From positions 1 to 44,754 of the forward strand of contig MVRV01000179.1 of the NCBI GenBank assembly GCA_002068015.1: a DNA stretch of 44,754 nucleotides, written 5' to 3'. The stretch comes from Smithella sp. PtaU1.Bin162 (GTDB lineage: Bacteria; Desulfobacterota; Syntrophia; Syntrophales; Smithellaceae). The translations under genes and the position numbers were made by a program. Shown piece after piece: positions 8,453 to 16,699 of the stretch; position 1 is the first letter of the stretch; each line of letters starts with the position of its first letter. The notes below the pieces were generated by a model. That model was not told where the DNA came from, ran no database searches, and saw only the letters and a program-made list of their open reading frames with translations.

Positions 8453-9934
8453 ATGCAATATTTAGAAAATCAACACAAGGTGAAGGTATGCAGTAGATGC
8501 GGCGTGAAATACAAACTGGATAATTTTTATTACCAGTCTCGGGCTAACAATGTCTTGAGGTCTGAATGCAAAGACTGCAGCAAGGGGTACGTTACCAGAA
8601 GACGTCAGTTGAGAAAAATTAATTTAGCTGGAGACAGTAATGAGCATTGCCAGCAATTGCTCGACAAGATAAAATCCAAAAAAGCCATGCTGGGGATAAT
8701 AGGACTGGGGTATATCGGGTTGCCGCTCGTGGCCGAATTCTGCAAAGCAGGCTTTCATGTGACCGGATTTGACATATCTCGCGAGAAGGTGGAGTCATTG
8801 AATGCGGGGAAAAGCTGTATCCGGCAAATAGACATAAATCAAATCCCGATGGGCATGTTCAGGGCGACTGGGGATTTTAAGCTCCTCGGCAAAATGGATT
8901 GCATTCTGATAACAGTACCGACTCCCCTCGGCAAAAACAGGGAGCCGGATATGAGCTACATTTTTGAGACCGTAAGATCAATATCAAGGACTCTGAAAAA
9001 GGGGCAGCTCATCGTCCTGGAATCAACGACATGCCCCGGGACGACGAACGGAGAAGTTCGCGATATCCTTGAATCAGAAGGACTGAAAGCCGGCGAGGAT
9101 TTCTTTCTTGCCTATTCTCCCGCAAGGGGAGACCCAAGCAATAAGGATTACAATATCAGGACCACTCCGAAGGTGGTTGGCGGATTTACGAACAAATGCC
9201 TGGTTGCGGCAGATACTCTCTATAATAGCATAGTGGGAAGAACTATACCGGTCTCGAGTACCAGTGTGGCAGAGTCTTCCAAACTCTTGGAAAACACTTA
9301 CCAGGCTGTAAACATCGCCCTTGTAAACGAGATGAAAATGATATTCGACCGAATGGGGATAAATATCTGGGAAGTAATTGAGGCAGCAAGGACAAAGCCT
9401 TTCGGTTTTCAAGCGTTTTATCCGGGTCCAGGCCTTGGAGGTCACTGTATCCCAGTTGATCCTTATTACCTTGCGTGGAAGGCTCGTGAATACGGATATA
9501 CGACAAAATTTATAGAGCTGGCAGGCGATATCAATACATTGATGGATGAATATGTTGTCGATAAGGTTATAAAAGCTCTCAATGATCATGGCAAGCACGT
9601 AAAGGGATCAAAAATAATGATTCTCGGGTTAGCCTACAAAGCAAACGCGGATGATGACCAGGAATCGCCGTCTTACCGGCTAATGGAGAAGCTTGAAGAA
9701 CTGGGTGGGGTTGTTGATTACAACGATCCACATATATCGGTGATAAGATCAAATGGGGAATATTCAAAATTTTCAGGTCGCAAATCAGTGCCTTTAAGCA
9801 AAAATTATGATCTTATTTTGATCGCCACGGCACACGACGAATACAAGAAGATTGATCTCCGGAAGCTAAATATCCCCATTGTCGATACAAGGCGAATCAT
9901 TAAAGAAAATTATAGGAAGCTTTACCTGGCCTGA
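8453..9934 (+). CDS. Nucleotide-sugar 6-dehydrogenase (WecC/WbpA-like) with N-terminal zinc-ribbon-like extension
   Basis: This 493-residue protein should oxidise a UDP-hexose or UDP-HexNAc to the uronic acid with NAD. The NAD-binding GLGYIG is at residues 84-89, the central dimerisation helix NTYQAVNIALVNE near 281-293, and the catalytic Cys332 in GLGGHCIPVDP. A C-terminal UDP-binding domain follows. Two features are odd. About 75 extra residues precede the Rossmann fold, with C13-x2-C16 and C39-x2-C42 resembling a small zinc ribbon. The usual SPER motif reads SPAR (residues 222-225), replacing the Glu expected near the active site. UDP-ManNAc is a plausible substrate because WecB and WecG homologues are in the same locus; UDP-glucose or UDP-GlcNAc cannot be excluded. 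The gene stands apart, 580 bases before the next one. Confidence 0.85.
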   Translation: MQYLENQHKVKVCSRCGVKYKLDNFYYQSRANNVLRSECKDCSKGYVTRRRQLRKINLAGDSNEHCQQLLDKIKSKKAMLGIIGLGYIGLPLVAEFCKAGFHVTGFDISREKVESLNAGKSCIRQIDINQIPMGMFRATGDFKLLGKMDCILITVPTPLGKNREPDMSYIFETVRSISRTLKKGQLIVLESTTCPGTTNGEVRDILESEGLKAGEDFFLAYSPARGDPSNKDYNIRTTPKVVGGFTNKCLVAADTLYNSIVGRTIPVSSTSVAESSKLLENTYQAVNIALVNEMKMIFDRMGINIWEVIEAARTKPFGFQAFYPGPGLGGHCIPVDPYYLAWKAREYGYTTKFIELAGDINTLMDEYVVDKVIKALNDHGKHVKGSKIMILGLAYKANADDDQESPSYRLMEKLEELGGVVDYNDPHISVIRSNGEYSKFSGRKSVPLSKNYDLILIATAHDEYKKIDLRKLNIPIVDTRRIIKENYRKLYLA

Positions 9935-10515
9935 AGTCATGGATGCCGCTATGGCCCGGTCCTGGTGGGCGAGAAAGTGTAAACCCTGCCTCGCAACTCC
10001 CATCGCTGCTTAATTAAGCGGCAGGCCGCATGGCAGTCGGCTCATTCCTATTACTCTTAGGCTTTCATTCAGGCTATAGCCAGTCTCAGGGATTTCCCGT
10101 CATTATTAGCACAACCATACACCCCCTTTTTTGCTTAGTAAAATCCTAGATACATTTGAGTATTGTTCAACAAATATCAACAAGGTAAAAATCGCAACCG
10201 TTACCAAACACATTCATCTGGTGTTTCTGAATAAATTCCTTTGGATTTACCGGAATACCCAGTTCGTGGAAAGGCACTCTTGTAATCGAGAACGGCGGAG
10301 CTTTGCCCGATCACAAATTGCTGCCAGGTTTCTCAAGTTTTAAACAGGAAATTCGCCTGAATAAATCAGGCTGTGTGGTCGTATATTAATTAGACCATCT
10401 ATGGGTACTGGAGTTTTGAATAAAATAAAGTAGCTCATCGATACAGAATCAAATAGTTTTGATCTGAATCCAGAATCTGTTTCCCCCTCACAATCGTAAA
10501 CCTCAACTGAGACTG
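9935..10515. other. 581-base intergenic region upstream of the export and assembly genes
   Basis: No convincing gene is present; a 70-codon open frame at 10131-10343 has no ribosome binding site or recognisable protein features. Two overlapping palindromes occur, GCTTAATTAAGC (10008-10019) and GCGGC-AG-GCCGC (10018-10029). They could be a terminator for the dehydrogenase, although no U-run follows. A third copy of the AGTATTGTTCAA motif lies at 10159. The long leader before the first transferase gene is a sensible place for promoter and regulatory sites of the main operon. Confidence 0.5.
10159..10170 (+). promoter_or_regulatory. Candidate operator, motif AGTATTGTYCAA, copy 3
   Basis: AGTATTGTTCAA is identical over 12 bases to the copy at 6299 and one base different from that at 4394. 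The core extends to the palindrome TTGTT-C-AACAA. It lies about 345 bases upstream of the WecA-like gene that opens the main biosynthetic run. The shared motif suggests common control of regulator, kinase and polysaccharide genes. Confidence 0.38.
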
Positions 10516-12159
10516 ATGACTCCCACGAAACTTGTCCTCGCTTCTTTTTCGGCTTCGCTCCTGATGGCGCTTTTATTAACTCCATTGGCTCGTTCTTTTG
10601 GGATAAGGTTCGGATTCCTCGATATCCCCAAGGAAAGGAAAATTCACAGCATGCCCCTGCCAAGGTCGGGCGGGCTGGCTATTTTCATTTCCTCTATAGC
10701 AGCAGTATCTCTAACAGTTGCCCTGGCGCCCCCGGAGCAGACGTTCTTTTACAATCAGCAAAGAGCGATTTTTTTCTCCCTGGGAATGCTGGCAAGCTTC
10801 GGAACAGGACTTTTCGATGACTTCAAACGGCTGAATTACAGGATCAAGTTCCTGATGCAGATATTGGCGGCGACGGTGGCCTTTTATGGAGGCATCCGTA
10901 TCGATGAATTGATGGGCCTGCATCTCAATATTGCCTTCAGCTACCCTATCACCGTGTTCTGGTTCCTGCTCTTCGTAAACGCGGTGAACTTGATTGATGG
11001 ACTTGACGGGCTCGCAGCAGGTATTTGTTTCCTCGCCTCCTTAGTCATGATCTTCTTCTGTGTATCGGGGCAATCGTTCGCCTTCGCGTCGGCTTTTGCA
11101 GCATTGGCCGGCGGCCTCCTCGGCTTTCTGCGCTACAATTTTAATCCCGCCAAAATATTCATGGGAGATTCCGGCAGCTATTTCCTGGGGTACACGATAG
11201 CGGGACTCACAATACTGACTTCAGCAAAAAACGAGATCGGGGCCATCATGCTGATGCCGCTGCTCGCGCTGGGGGTGCCTGTCTTCGACACGCTACTCTC
11301 GCCGATACGCCGCTGGATGCTGGGAAAGGCCATGTTCAGGCCGGACGACGGCCACATCCACCATCAGCTCATAAGGAGAATCGGCCTTTCAACAAGAAAG
11401 GCCGTAATGATCCTTTATGGGGTATCGATGGTGCTTTGCATTTTATGTATCGTGCTGATTCAGATTCGCGATCAGAAAATCGGGGTCGTGTTCATTGTTG
11501 TCGGCATCGCAACCGCGTTCCTCGTCCGCAAACTGGGGTATTTCGAATATATCACGTACGATAAATTTTATGGATGGCTGAGAGATGTAACGGACGTGGC
11601 CGGCATCAACCCCGATCGCCGCAGTTTCTTGAGCCTCCAGGTCGAAGTCTCCCGTTCAAACAGCCTCGATGATTTATGGGAAAATGTCTGCATGATACTG
11701 GACAGGCTGAAATTCATGAAGGGCGAATTCCACCTGAGCGAATCGCCATCCGGGATTAATTCGAAAACGACAGGCAATTGCGAGAATCGGCTCGAATATC
11801 AGAAAAATCCTGAGAACAGAAACGGTTCCAAACGCAGACATATAAGTCGCGATGATGCTATCCATTATGCCTGGACCTGCCGCGACATTGACAGCAAGCA
11901 GGACACAGCCAGCCGGAACCTTTTCAAAGTCGAACTGCCGCTGCTCAATGACGGAAAAGCATATCACGGTAAACTGGTCCTAATTAAGGACTTGAAATCC
12001 GACCCCTTGACGCCATACACCCTCAGGCGTTTGGAATATCTCAGGCAATCAATGTCAGGCGCACTGGAAAAAATGCTGCGAGAATCCGCCTGGAAATTGA
12101 GCACTTATGAAACACCAGCTGCCTCAAGGACAGCGCCACGGAAAGTTGCCCTGCATTAA
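10516..12159 (+). CDS. WecA-family undecaprenyl-phosphate HexNAc-1-phosphate transferase with cytoplasmic C-terminal extension
   Basis: This 547-residue integral membrane enzyme starts repeat-unit synthesis by transferring a HexNAc-1-phosphate from UDP-HexNAc to undecaprenyl phosphate. MraY/WecA landmarks are in order: LDIPKERKIHSMPLPRSGG (35-53), the Mg-binding GLFDDFKRL (98-106), NLIDGLDGLAAG (158-169), FMGDSGSYFLG (215-225) and the DDGHIHHQL motif (277-285). About ten hydrophobic segments fill residues 1-340. Residues about 350-547 form a hydrophilic extension that classical WecA (about 360 residues) lacks. It may be regulatory; I do not recognise its fold. The stop codon overlaps the next start (TAATG), so translation is probably coupled to the YjbH-like gene. 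Confidence 0.88.
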   Translation: MTPTKLVLASFSASLLMALLLTPLARSFGIRFGFLDIPKERKIHSMPLPRSGGLAIFISSIAAVSLTVALAPPEQTFFYNQQRAIFFSLGMLASFGTGLFDDFKRLNYRIKFLMQILAATVAFYGGIRIDELMGLHLNIAFSYPITVFWFLLFVNAVNLIDGLDGLAAGICFLASLVMIFFCVSGQSFAFASAFAALAGGLLGFLRYNFNPAKIFMGDSGSYFLGYTIAGLTILTSAKNEIGAIMLMPLLALGVPVFDTLLSPIRRWMLGKAMFRPDDGHIHHQLIRRIGLSTRKAVMILYGVSMVLCILCIVLIQIRDQKIGVVFIVVGIATAFLVRKLGYFEYITYDKFYGWLRDVTDVAGINPDRRSFLSLQVEVSRSNSLDDLWENVCMILDRLKFMKGEFHLSESPSGINSKTTGNCENRLEYQKNPENRNGSKRRHISRDDAIHYAWTCRDIDSKQDTASRNLFKVELPLLNDGKAYHGKLVLIKDLKSDPLTPYTLRRLEYLRQSMSGALEKMLRESAWKLSTYETPAASRTAPRKVALH

Positions 12160-14327
12160 TGGGCACCAATGATTCAGCAAAAAAATGCCACTGTGAGCGA
12201 CCCGAAAAAGGCGAATCCCCGCGCCCTATCCACTTGACAAAGAACGCAGAGAGGCGCGATCAATTCATTCCCGGCGCCCTTTTTTTTATATTTTTTTTTC
12301 TAATCAGAATTTTGGTCCCCGGCATTTCGCAAGCCCATGATGAGCCCTTCACCGGCCCCACGAACTGGGGCAGCACCGGCCTTATCGAAACCCCCACGGC
12401 CAGGGTATTAAGCGAGGGCCGTTACCGGATAGGAGTGAGCCAGGCGGACCCGTACCGCTGGTTTTACGGAGCGGTGAGCCCTCTGAGGGGCCTGGAGATT
12501 AACGGAAGAGTTACGGAAATCTTCGACACCTCCGCCGATTACGGCGAGTGGGTGAATTACGGCAATTACAAGGACAAAGCCATTGATGTAAAATATCAGC
12601 TTATCAAGGAAGGGAAGTGGTGGCCGGCCATTGCGCTGGGGCTTATGGACCCACACGGCACCCGTAAATATTCGTCGCAGTACGTCGTCTTTACCAAGCA
12701 GCTCTATCCTTTCGATTTCACGATCGGCTTCGGAAACGGCCGTTTCGGCAAAATGCCCCTACCCGAGTCAGGAGACAGTTTCAAGGCGGAAATTTTTACA
12801 GATACCGAAGACTGGTTTTCGAATAGTCAATTCTTCGGCGGAATTGAGTTCGCGCCCTGCGACTGGCTCTCCCTCGTTGCTGAATACAGCCCGATCAGGT
12901 ACAACGAGCAGACAAACGACCCTGCCCAGCCGGTGCACTTCCAAAACCCGGCACCCTCAAAATTCAATTTCGGGGTGCGGCTCAAACCGGCAGATTGGGC
13001 GGAGTTGGACATCACCTGGCAAAGAGGAGATCAAATAGGAGCGAACCTGTCATTCGCCTTTGATATCGGCGTTCCGATCATTCCCATATACGACAGACCG
13101 TACATGGAAGACGACGAGGCCTTGAAGAGCCCGCTCGAAAAACGGATCATTCGCGCCCTGCACTATATCGGCTTCAGCAACATAGGAGTGAATGCGAATA
13201 TAGACGAGGTCCTGATAACGGCCCAGAATGATAAATATTACTACACCCCCCGCGCGATCGCCTTCGCCCTCAGGCAGCTCGAACCGATCATCCCTGTCGA
13301 GGTAAAGCAGATCAGCCTCATCCTGACCCAGAACGGCATCCCCAAGGTCCAATTCACAGCGCTGCGGAACAACATCTCGCTTTTCAACAGCGAAAAACTC
13401 ACCGCAGACAGATTCCTGGGCCTTTCGAAAACCATCACAGACTTGTACGAAAGTCCGCCGCTCCCGCTCAGCCGCCGCAAATGGCTCGGCTGGGGCATCA
13501 TGCCCTCGGCCAGCACGTACCTCAACGATCCCTCCGGGTTTTTCAAATACAGGCTGGGCGCCGAGGCGTGGGTCGCGTTTCTCCCCTGGAAGGGCGGTTC
13601 ATTAATCACGGGAATGGAGGCGTACCCTCTCAATAACATCAGCACCTCAAACGAACCGCTTTCCAAACCCGTGCGGTCAGATAAGGTAGATTACATTGAC
13701 GAGCCCGTCAGCTTGAGCAGACTGATGTTCGATCAGGTGAACAAGTTCGACAGGGAATTGTACACCCGCCTTTCCGGGGGCATTCTGGAGATCCAGTATG
13801 CGGGCGCAGACGCCGAGATCGCCAAACCCTTCCTTGACGGCCGCTTCATGATGGGACTGAGCGGGAGCGTAGTAAAAAAGCGCGAGCCGGGCAAGCCCCT
13901 CGGTTTCAAAGACAACGACTGGAAAGATTGGTACACGACGGCCTTCCTCAACGCGCGCCTCAATATCCCGGAGCAGGAGATCGCCATTGAGCTGAAAAGC
14001 GGTCAGTTCCTAGCGGGCGACAGGGGGACGAGGATAACCGTATCGAAATTCATCAACGGGGTGATCCTCTCGGCATGGTACAGCTTCACGAACACTTCAT
14101 CCACATTCGACGATCGCTATAACCGCGGCTATCACGACAAGGGCATCATGGTCACCATCCCCATGTTCCTCTTTGAGGGCTCGGACTCGAAAACTGCCTA
14201 CAGTTTCGCCCTGTCCCCCTGGACAAGGGACGTTGCCCAGGACATCGACCATTTCAACCCCCTGTTTGACTTCATAGGCCGCGACACCGGCATTTACCTG
14301 AACAAGGATGGGAGCCGGGCGAATTGA
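12159..14327 (+). CDS. YjbH/GfcD-like outer-membrane exopolysaccharide protein
   Basis: This 722-residue exported protein has an uncleaved-looking 32-residue lead followed by a hydrophobic signal segment (about 38-60). The mature start, NWGSTGLIETPTAR, then GRYRIGVSQADPYRW, is the signature of the YjbH domain family (GfcD in the E. coli group 4 capsule operon). The rest alternates aromatic and polar residues in beta-strand fashion, as in an outer-membrane barrel. YjbH proteins are thought to help move polysaccharide across the outer membrane. The annotated ATG overlaps the previous stop, but the signal peptide begins some 30 codons later, so an internal start is possible. SLBB, YjbE-like and Wza-like genes follow on the same strand. 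Confidence 0.85.
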   Translation: MGTNDSAKKCHCERPEKGESPRPIHLTKNAERRDQFIPGALFFIFFFLIRILVPGISQAHDEPFTGPTNWGSTGLIETPTARVLSEGRYRIGVSQADPYRWFYGAVSPLRGLEINGRVTEIFDTSADYGEWVNYGNYKDKAIDVKYQLIKEGKWWPAIALGLMDPHGTRKYSSQYVVFTKQLYPFDFTIGFGNGRFGKMPLPESGDSFKAEIFTDTEDWFSNSQFFGGIEFAPCDWLSLVAEYSPIRYNEQTNDPAQPVHFQNPAPSKFNFGVRLKPADWAELDITWQRGDQIGANLSFAFDIGVPIIPIYDRPYMEDDEALKSPLEKRIIRALHYIGFSNIGVNANIDEVLITAQNDKYYYTPRAIAFALRQLEPIIPVEVKQISLILTQNGIPKVQFTALRNNISLFNSEKLTADRFLGLSKTITDLYESPPLPLSRRKWLGWGIMPSASTYLNDPSGFFKYRLGAEAWVAFLPWKGGSLITGMEAYPLNNISTSNEPLSKPVRSDKVDYIDEPVSLSRLMFDQVNKFDRELYTRLSGGILEIQYAGADAEIAKPFLDGRFMMGLSGSVVKKREPGKPLGFKDNDWKDWYTTAFLNARLNIPEQEIAIELKSGQFLAGDRGTRITVSKFINGVILSAWYSFTNTSSTFDDRYNRGYHDKGIMVTIPMFLFEGSDSKTAYSFALSPWTRDVAQDIDHFNPLFDFIGRDTGIYLNKDGSRAN

Positions 14328-14376
14328 TGCGCTATTTTCATTTTAGGCGAATAACCTACTTTAAAAGAACACTGGA

Positions 14377-15327
14377 ATGAACCTGGCTGCAATAAACCAG
14401 CTTGTCTTAATGCGCGCAGCATCAGTCATTTTAATCCCGGTAATCTTGATCATGACCCTGTTGGCGACAGTCCCGGCCACCGCTGCCGTCCGGGTATCCT
14501 CTCTGGCGAATGCCGTAACGCCGGAGACCCCTCAACGCTTAATCGAAGTCACCATTTCCGGCGAAGTAAAAGTCCCCGGAAAATACGTCGTCAAAACAGG
14601 CGAGAAACTCTCTTCCGCCCTCGCCAAAGCCGGAGGATATACCGACACGGCCTACCTGCGGGGCGCCTGTTTAATAAGGGAACGGATACGTCGGGACCAG
14701 CAGAAAAGCCTCGATGATATGGCCCGCCGCCTCGAAGATGAACTCTTCTGGGAAGTGTCGGCGCCGCCGTCCGCTTCTTCTCCAGGCAAGGACTCTCGAA
14801 TCAATACAGTCGAACTCGAACAGAAAAGGAAGCTCATCGAAACCATAAAAAAACTAAAGGCCAAAGGGAGAGTGCCGATCCACCTCACCCATTTGCGCCT
14901 CCTCAAGGGCAGCGAGAACGACATCGAACTTGAAAACGGAGACATCCTGGTAATACCCGAAACAAACAACACCGTGAAGGTGGCCGGATCGGTGAAATCC
15001 CCCCGCAGATTCACTTATTGCGAAAAATGCGGTTATAAGTCCTACATAAAAGCCTCGGACGGCTATTCCGAGTACGCGGATACGGAAAACAGCTTTGTAA
15101 TGAAAATCGATGGCAGCGCCATGAAACTTACCGGCGATGCAATAATCTGGAATGCTTCAAAGTCAAGGTGGGAACTGACCTGCTTCACTCAGGATCAAAT
15201 AAAAATAGAAGCCGGCGACGTAATCCTGATCCCCGAAAGAATAGCGTGGCTGAAGGAAATAAAAGATTTCCCCCGAATCCTGATGACCATCGCAGAACTA
15301 ACCGGCGTAACCGTTTACCTTTTTTGA
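14377..15327 (+). CDS. Exported SLBB-domain protein (GfcC/YjbG-like)
   Basis: This 316-residue periplasmic protein has an N-terminal signal of about 37 residues ending near TAAVRV. It has two beta-grasp SLBB-type modules. The first is at about residues 56-100 (VTISGEVKVPGKYVVKTGE), the second at about 205-255 (VKVAGSVKSPRRF). A charged helical linker separates them. SLBB domains bind saccharide or partner domains in polysaccharide export proteins such as Wza and GfcC. The adjacent YjbH-like gene reproduces the GfcC-GfcD (YjbG-YjbH) pairing, although in reverse order. The gene lies 49 bases after its neighbour and is probably in the same operon. Assignment as GfcC-like is from domain and context, not close similarity. 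Confidence 0.78.
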   Translation: MNLAAINQLVLMRAASVILIPVILIMTLLATVPATAAVRVSSLANAVTPETPQRLIEVTISGEVKVPGKYVVKTGEKLSSALAKAGGYTDTAYLRGACLIRERIRRDQQKSLDDMARRLEDELFWEVSAPPSASSPGKDSRINTVELEQKRKLIETIKKLKAKGRVPIHLTHLRLLKGSENDIELENGDILVIPETNNTVKVAGSVKSPRRFTYCEKCGYKSYIKASDGYSEYADTENSFVMKIDGSAMKLTGDAIIWNASKSRWELTCFTQDQIKIEAGDVILIPERIAWLKEIKDFPRILMTIAELTGVTVYLF

Positions 15328-15492
15328 TTATCGGCTCCCCTCCGCCAGTCGATCCAGAGTCATACAGATTGTGCCAAATTTCAAATTCAGAAAGAGAGTA
15401 CAGATTTTAGGTGATTAGGAGAGAAAACCCGACCTCCTCTGAGCAGAGAGATTAAGGGCGGGGAATTAAAACCAAATTGAAAGGGGTGTAAA

Positions 15493-15996
15493 ATGAAAAA
15501 ACGAATCTCTTGCATCGTAACAGTGTTATTCCTTTTCTCATTCCCATTCCCGGTGAATGTCTTCGGTCAGACAGGCGTCCATGTAATGACGCTCGGCGAC
15601 GGCACAAAGGTCTTCATGACTAAGGACCAGTTAGCGGCCCTGGCAAAACAGCCAGGGGTAAAAATAACTTCCACCCTCGAAACCATAGCATCAGAAGAGA
15701 TGGCAATCCCCATTCCATCCGAACCTGGGGGGTACATCGTAGCTGATCCGGAAAGCCTTGCAGCCGCATTGAACTCAACCCAGATAACAACCGGCGCAAC
15801 TGCGAGCTCGGTAGCGGCAGCCACTTCGGCAGGGTCTTCCGCAATCCAAATAGGCGCATACGCGGCCGGCCTGGCAGCTAAGGGCGGCTTTACGGTCGGA
15901 ACCACAACATTAATCGTCATCGGCGGCGCAGCCCTGATTGGAGGAGCAATAGCAATAGGCAGCAGCGGCGGCGGATCCACCCCCGCCCATCACTAA
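15493..15996 (+). CDS. Small exported Ala/Gly-rich protein, YjbE/GfcA-like in position and composition
   Basis: This 167-residue protein has a clear signal peptide (KKRISCIVTVLFLFS, then VFGQ). Its start is supported by AAAGGGGTG just upstream. The first mature segment contains MTLGDGTKVFMTKDQLAALA; the rest is low-complexity Ala/Ser/Thr/Gly. A hydrophobic Gly/Ala/Ile helix follows at about 134-156, and the tail is SSGGGSTPAHH. Small exported proteins with an Ala-rich core and Gly/Thr tail are typical first genes of yjbEFGH and gfcABCDE operons. The function of this class is not established; it may be a secreted or membrane-associated cofactor of polymer export. Similarity is compositional, so the family call is tentative. 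Confidence 0.7.
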   Translation: MKKRISCIVTVLFLFSFPFPVNVFGQTGVHVMTLGDGTKVFMTKDQLAALAKQPGVKITSTLETIASEEMAIPIPSEPGGYIVADPESLAAALNSTQITTGATASSVAAATSAGSSAIQIGAYAAGLAAKGGFTVGTTTLIVIGGAALIGGAIAIGSSGGGSTPAHH

Positions 15997-16072
15997 AAAA
16001 TCCACACGTATCTTTCCCCTCTCTGGAAGGGAGGAAAGGATATATGCGCGCGATGACTTCTCTTTCTTATTA

Positions 16073-16642
16073 ATGTCCTCCAAATCGCCCCCGGCAGTCA
16101 TAACCAGCATTACAATTGCCCTGATTTTTTACTCGCTCTCCCCTCTCTTGGTGGACGAAGCAGGAAGATGGTGCCGAAATGGCTCAGCTTCGGCTCAAAC
16201 CGGTAAAACGGGAAACGAAAAAGAGATCGAAGCCATTCTCGCCTCAGCCGAAGATCTATTCAAGGCAATGAAAGAAAAAAATTACCCTGCACTCTGGAAT
16301 CTCCTCTCAAATAAATCCCAAGATTCGATAGTAGGGAACATCCAGAAAAATGCAGAAAAAGCAGGCGTTGGGTTTTCCCGCGATCAGATCAATTCGGATT
16401 TCTTGATCGGAGGCCTTATCTCTAGAACATACTGGAACAAATATCTTACAGTATTTGATCCCGACATTCCCTTAGAACAGAGCAAGTGGGATATGGATTT
16501 TCTGAAAGAGAACAAAGCACAAATCAGGCTGCAATACATTAAAGCGGGTAAACCGATCTTCCTGCAAATGTACAAAGAAAGCACCGGCTGGAAGGTAGGC
16601 CTGGAAGAAACATTCAGCGCGAGAGAATGGCTGCTCAGATAA
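16073..16642 (+). CDS. Exported hypothetical protein within the export module
   Basis: This 189-residue protein is of unknown function. Its N-terminus (about residues 8-25) is hydrophobic and probably a signal or anchor, though no clean cleavage site or lipobox is visible. The mature part begins near SASAQTG. It contains the helix ILASAEDLFKAMKEKNYPALWNLLS and ends with beta-rich sequence (FLQMYKESTGWKVGLEE). That pattern resembles small NTF2-like periplasmic domains (DUF4878-type), but I cannot confirm it. It sits between the YjbE-like and Wza-like genes, where a gfc operon has its lipoprotein gene gfcB. The ribosome binding site is weak and the start uncertain. Confidence 0.65.
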   Translation: MSSKSPPAVITSITIALIFYSLSPLLVDEAGRWCRNGSASAQTGKTGNEKEIEAILASAEDLFKAMKEKNYPALWNLLSNKSQDSIVGNIQKNAEKAGVGFSRDQINSDFLIGGLISRTYWNKYLTVFDPDIPLEQSKWDMDFLKENKAQIRLQYIKAGKPIFLQMYKESTGWKVGLEETFSAREWLLR

Positions 16643-16699
16643 TATACACCACAACAAATTGCCTTCAAAACGCCTCATTCAAAATACGTACAAGACTTC

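Noticed and set aside
10131-10343. 70-codon open frame upstream of the WecA-like gene
   Set aside because: No ribosome binding site, odd composition and no resemblance to any family I know; more likely leader DNA.
9935-10515. Cyclic-di-GMP riboswitch before the polysaccharide operon
   Set aside because: The conserved GEMM core and tetraloop-receptor elements could not be found in this leader.
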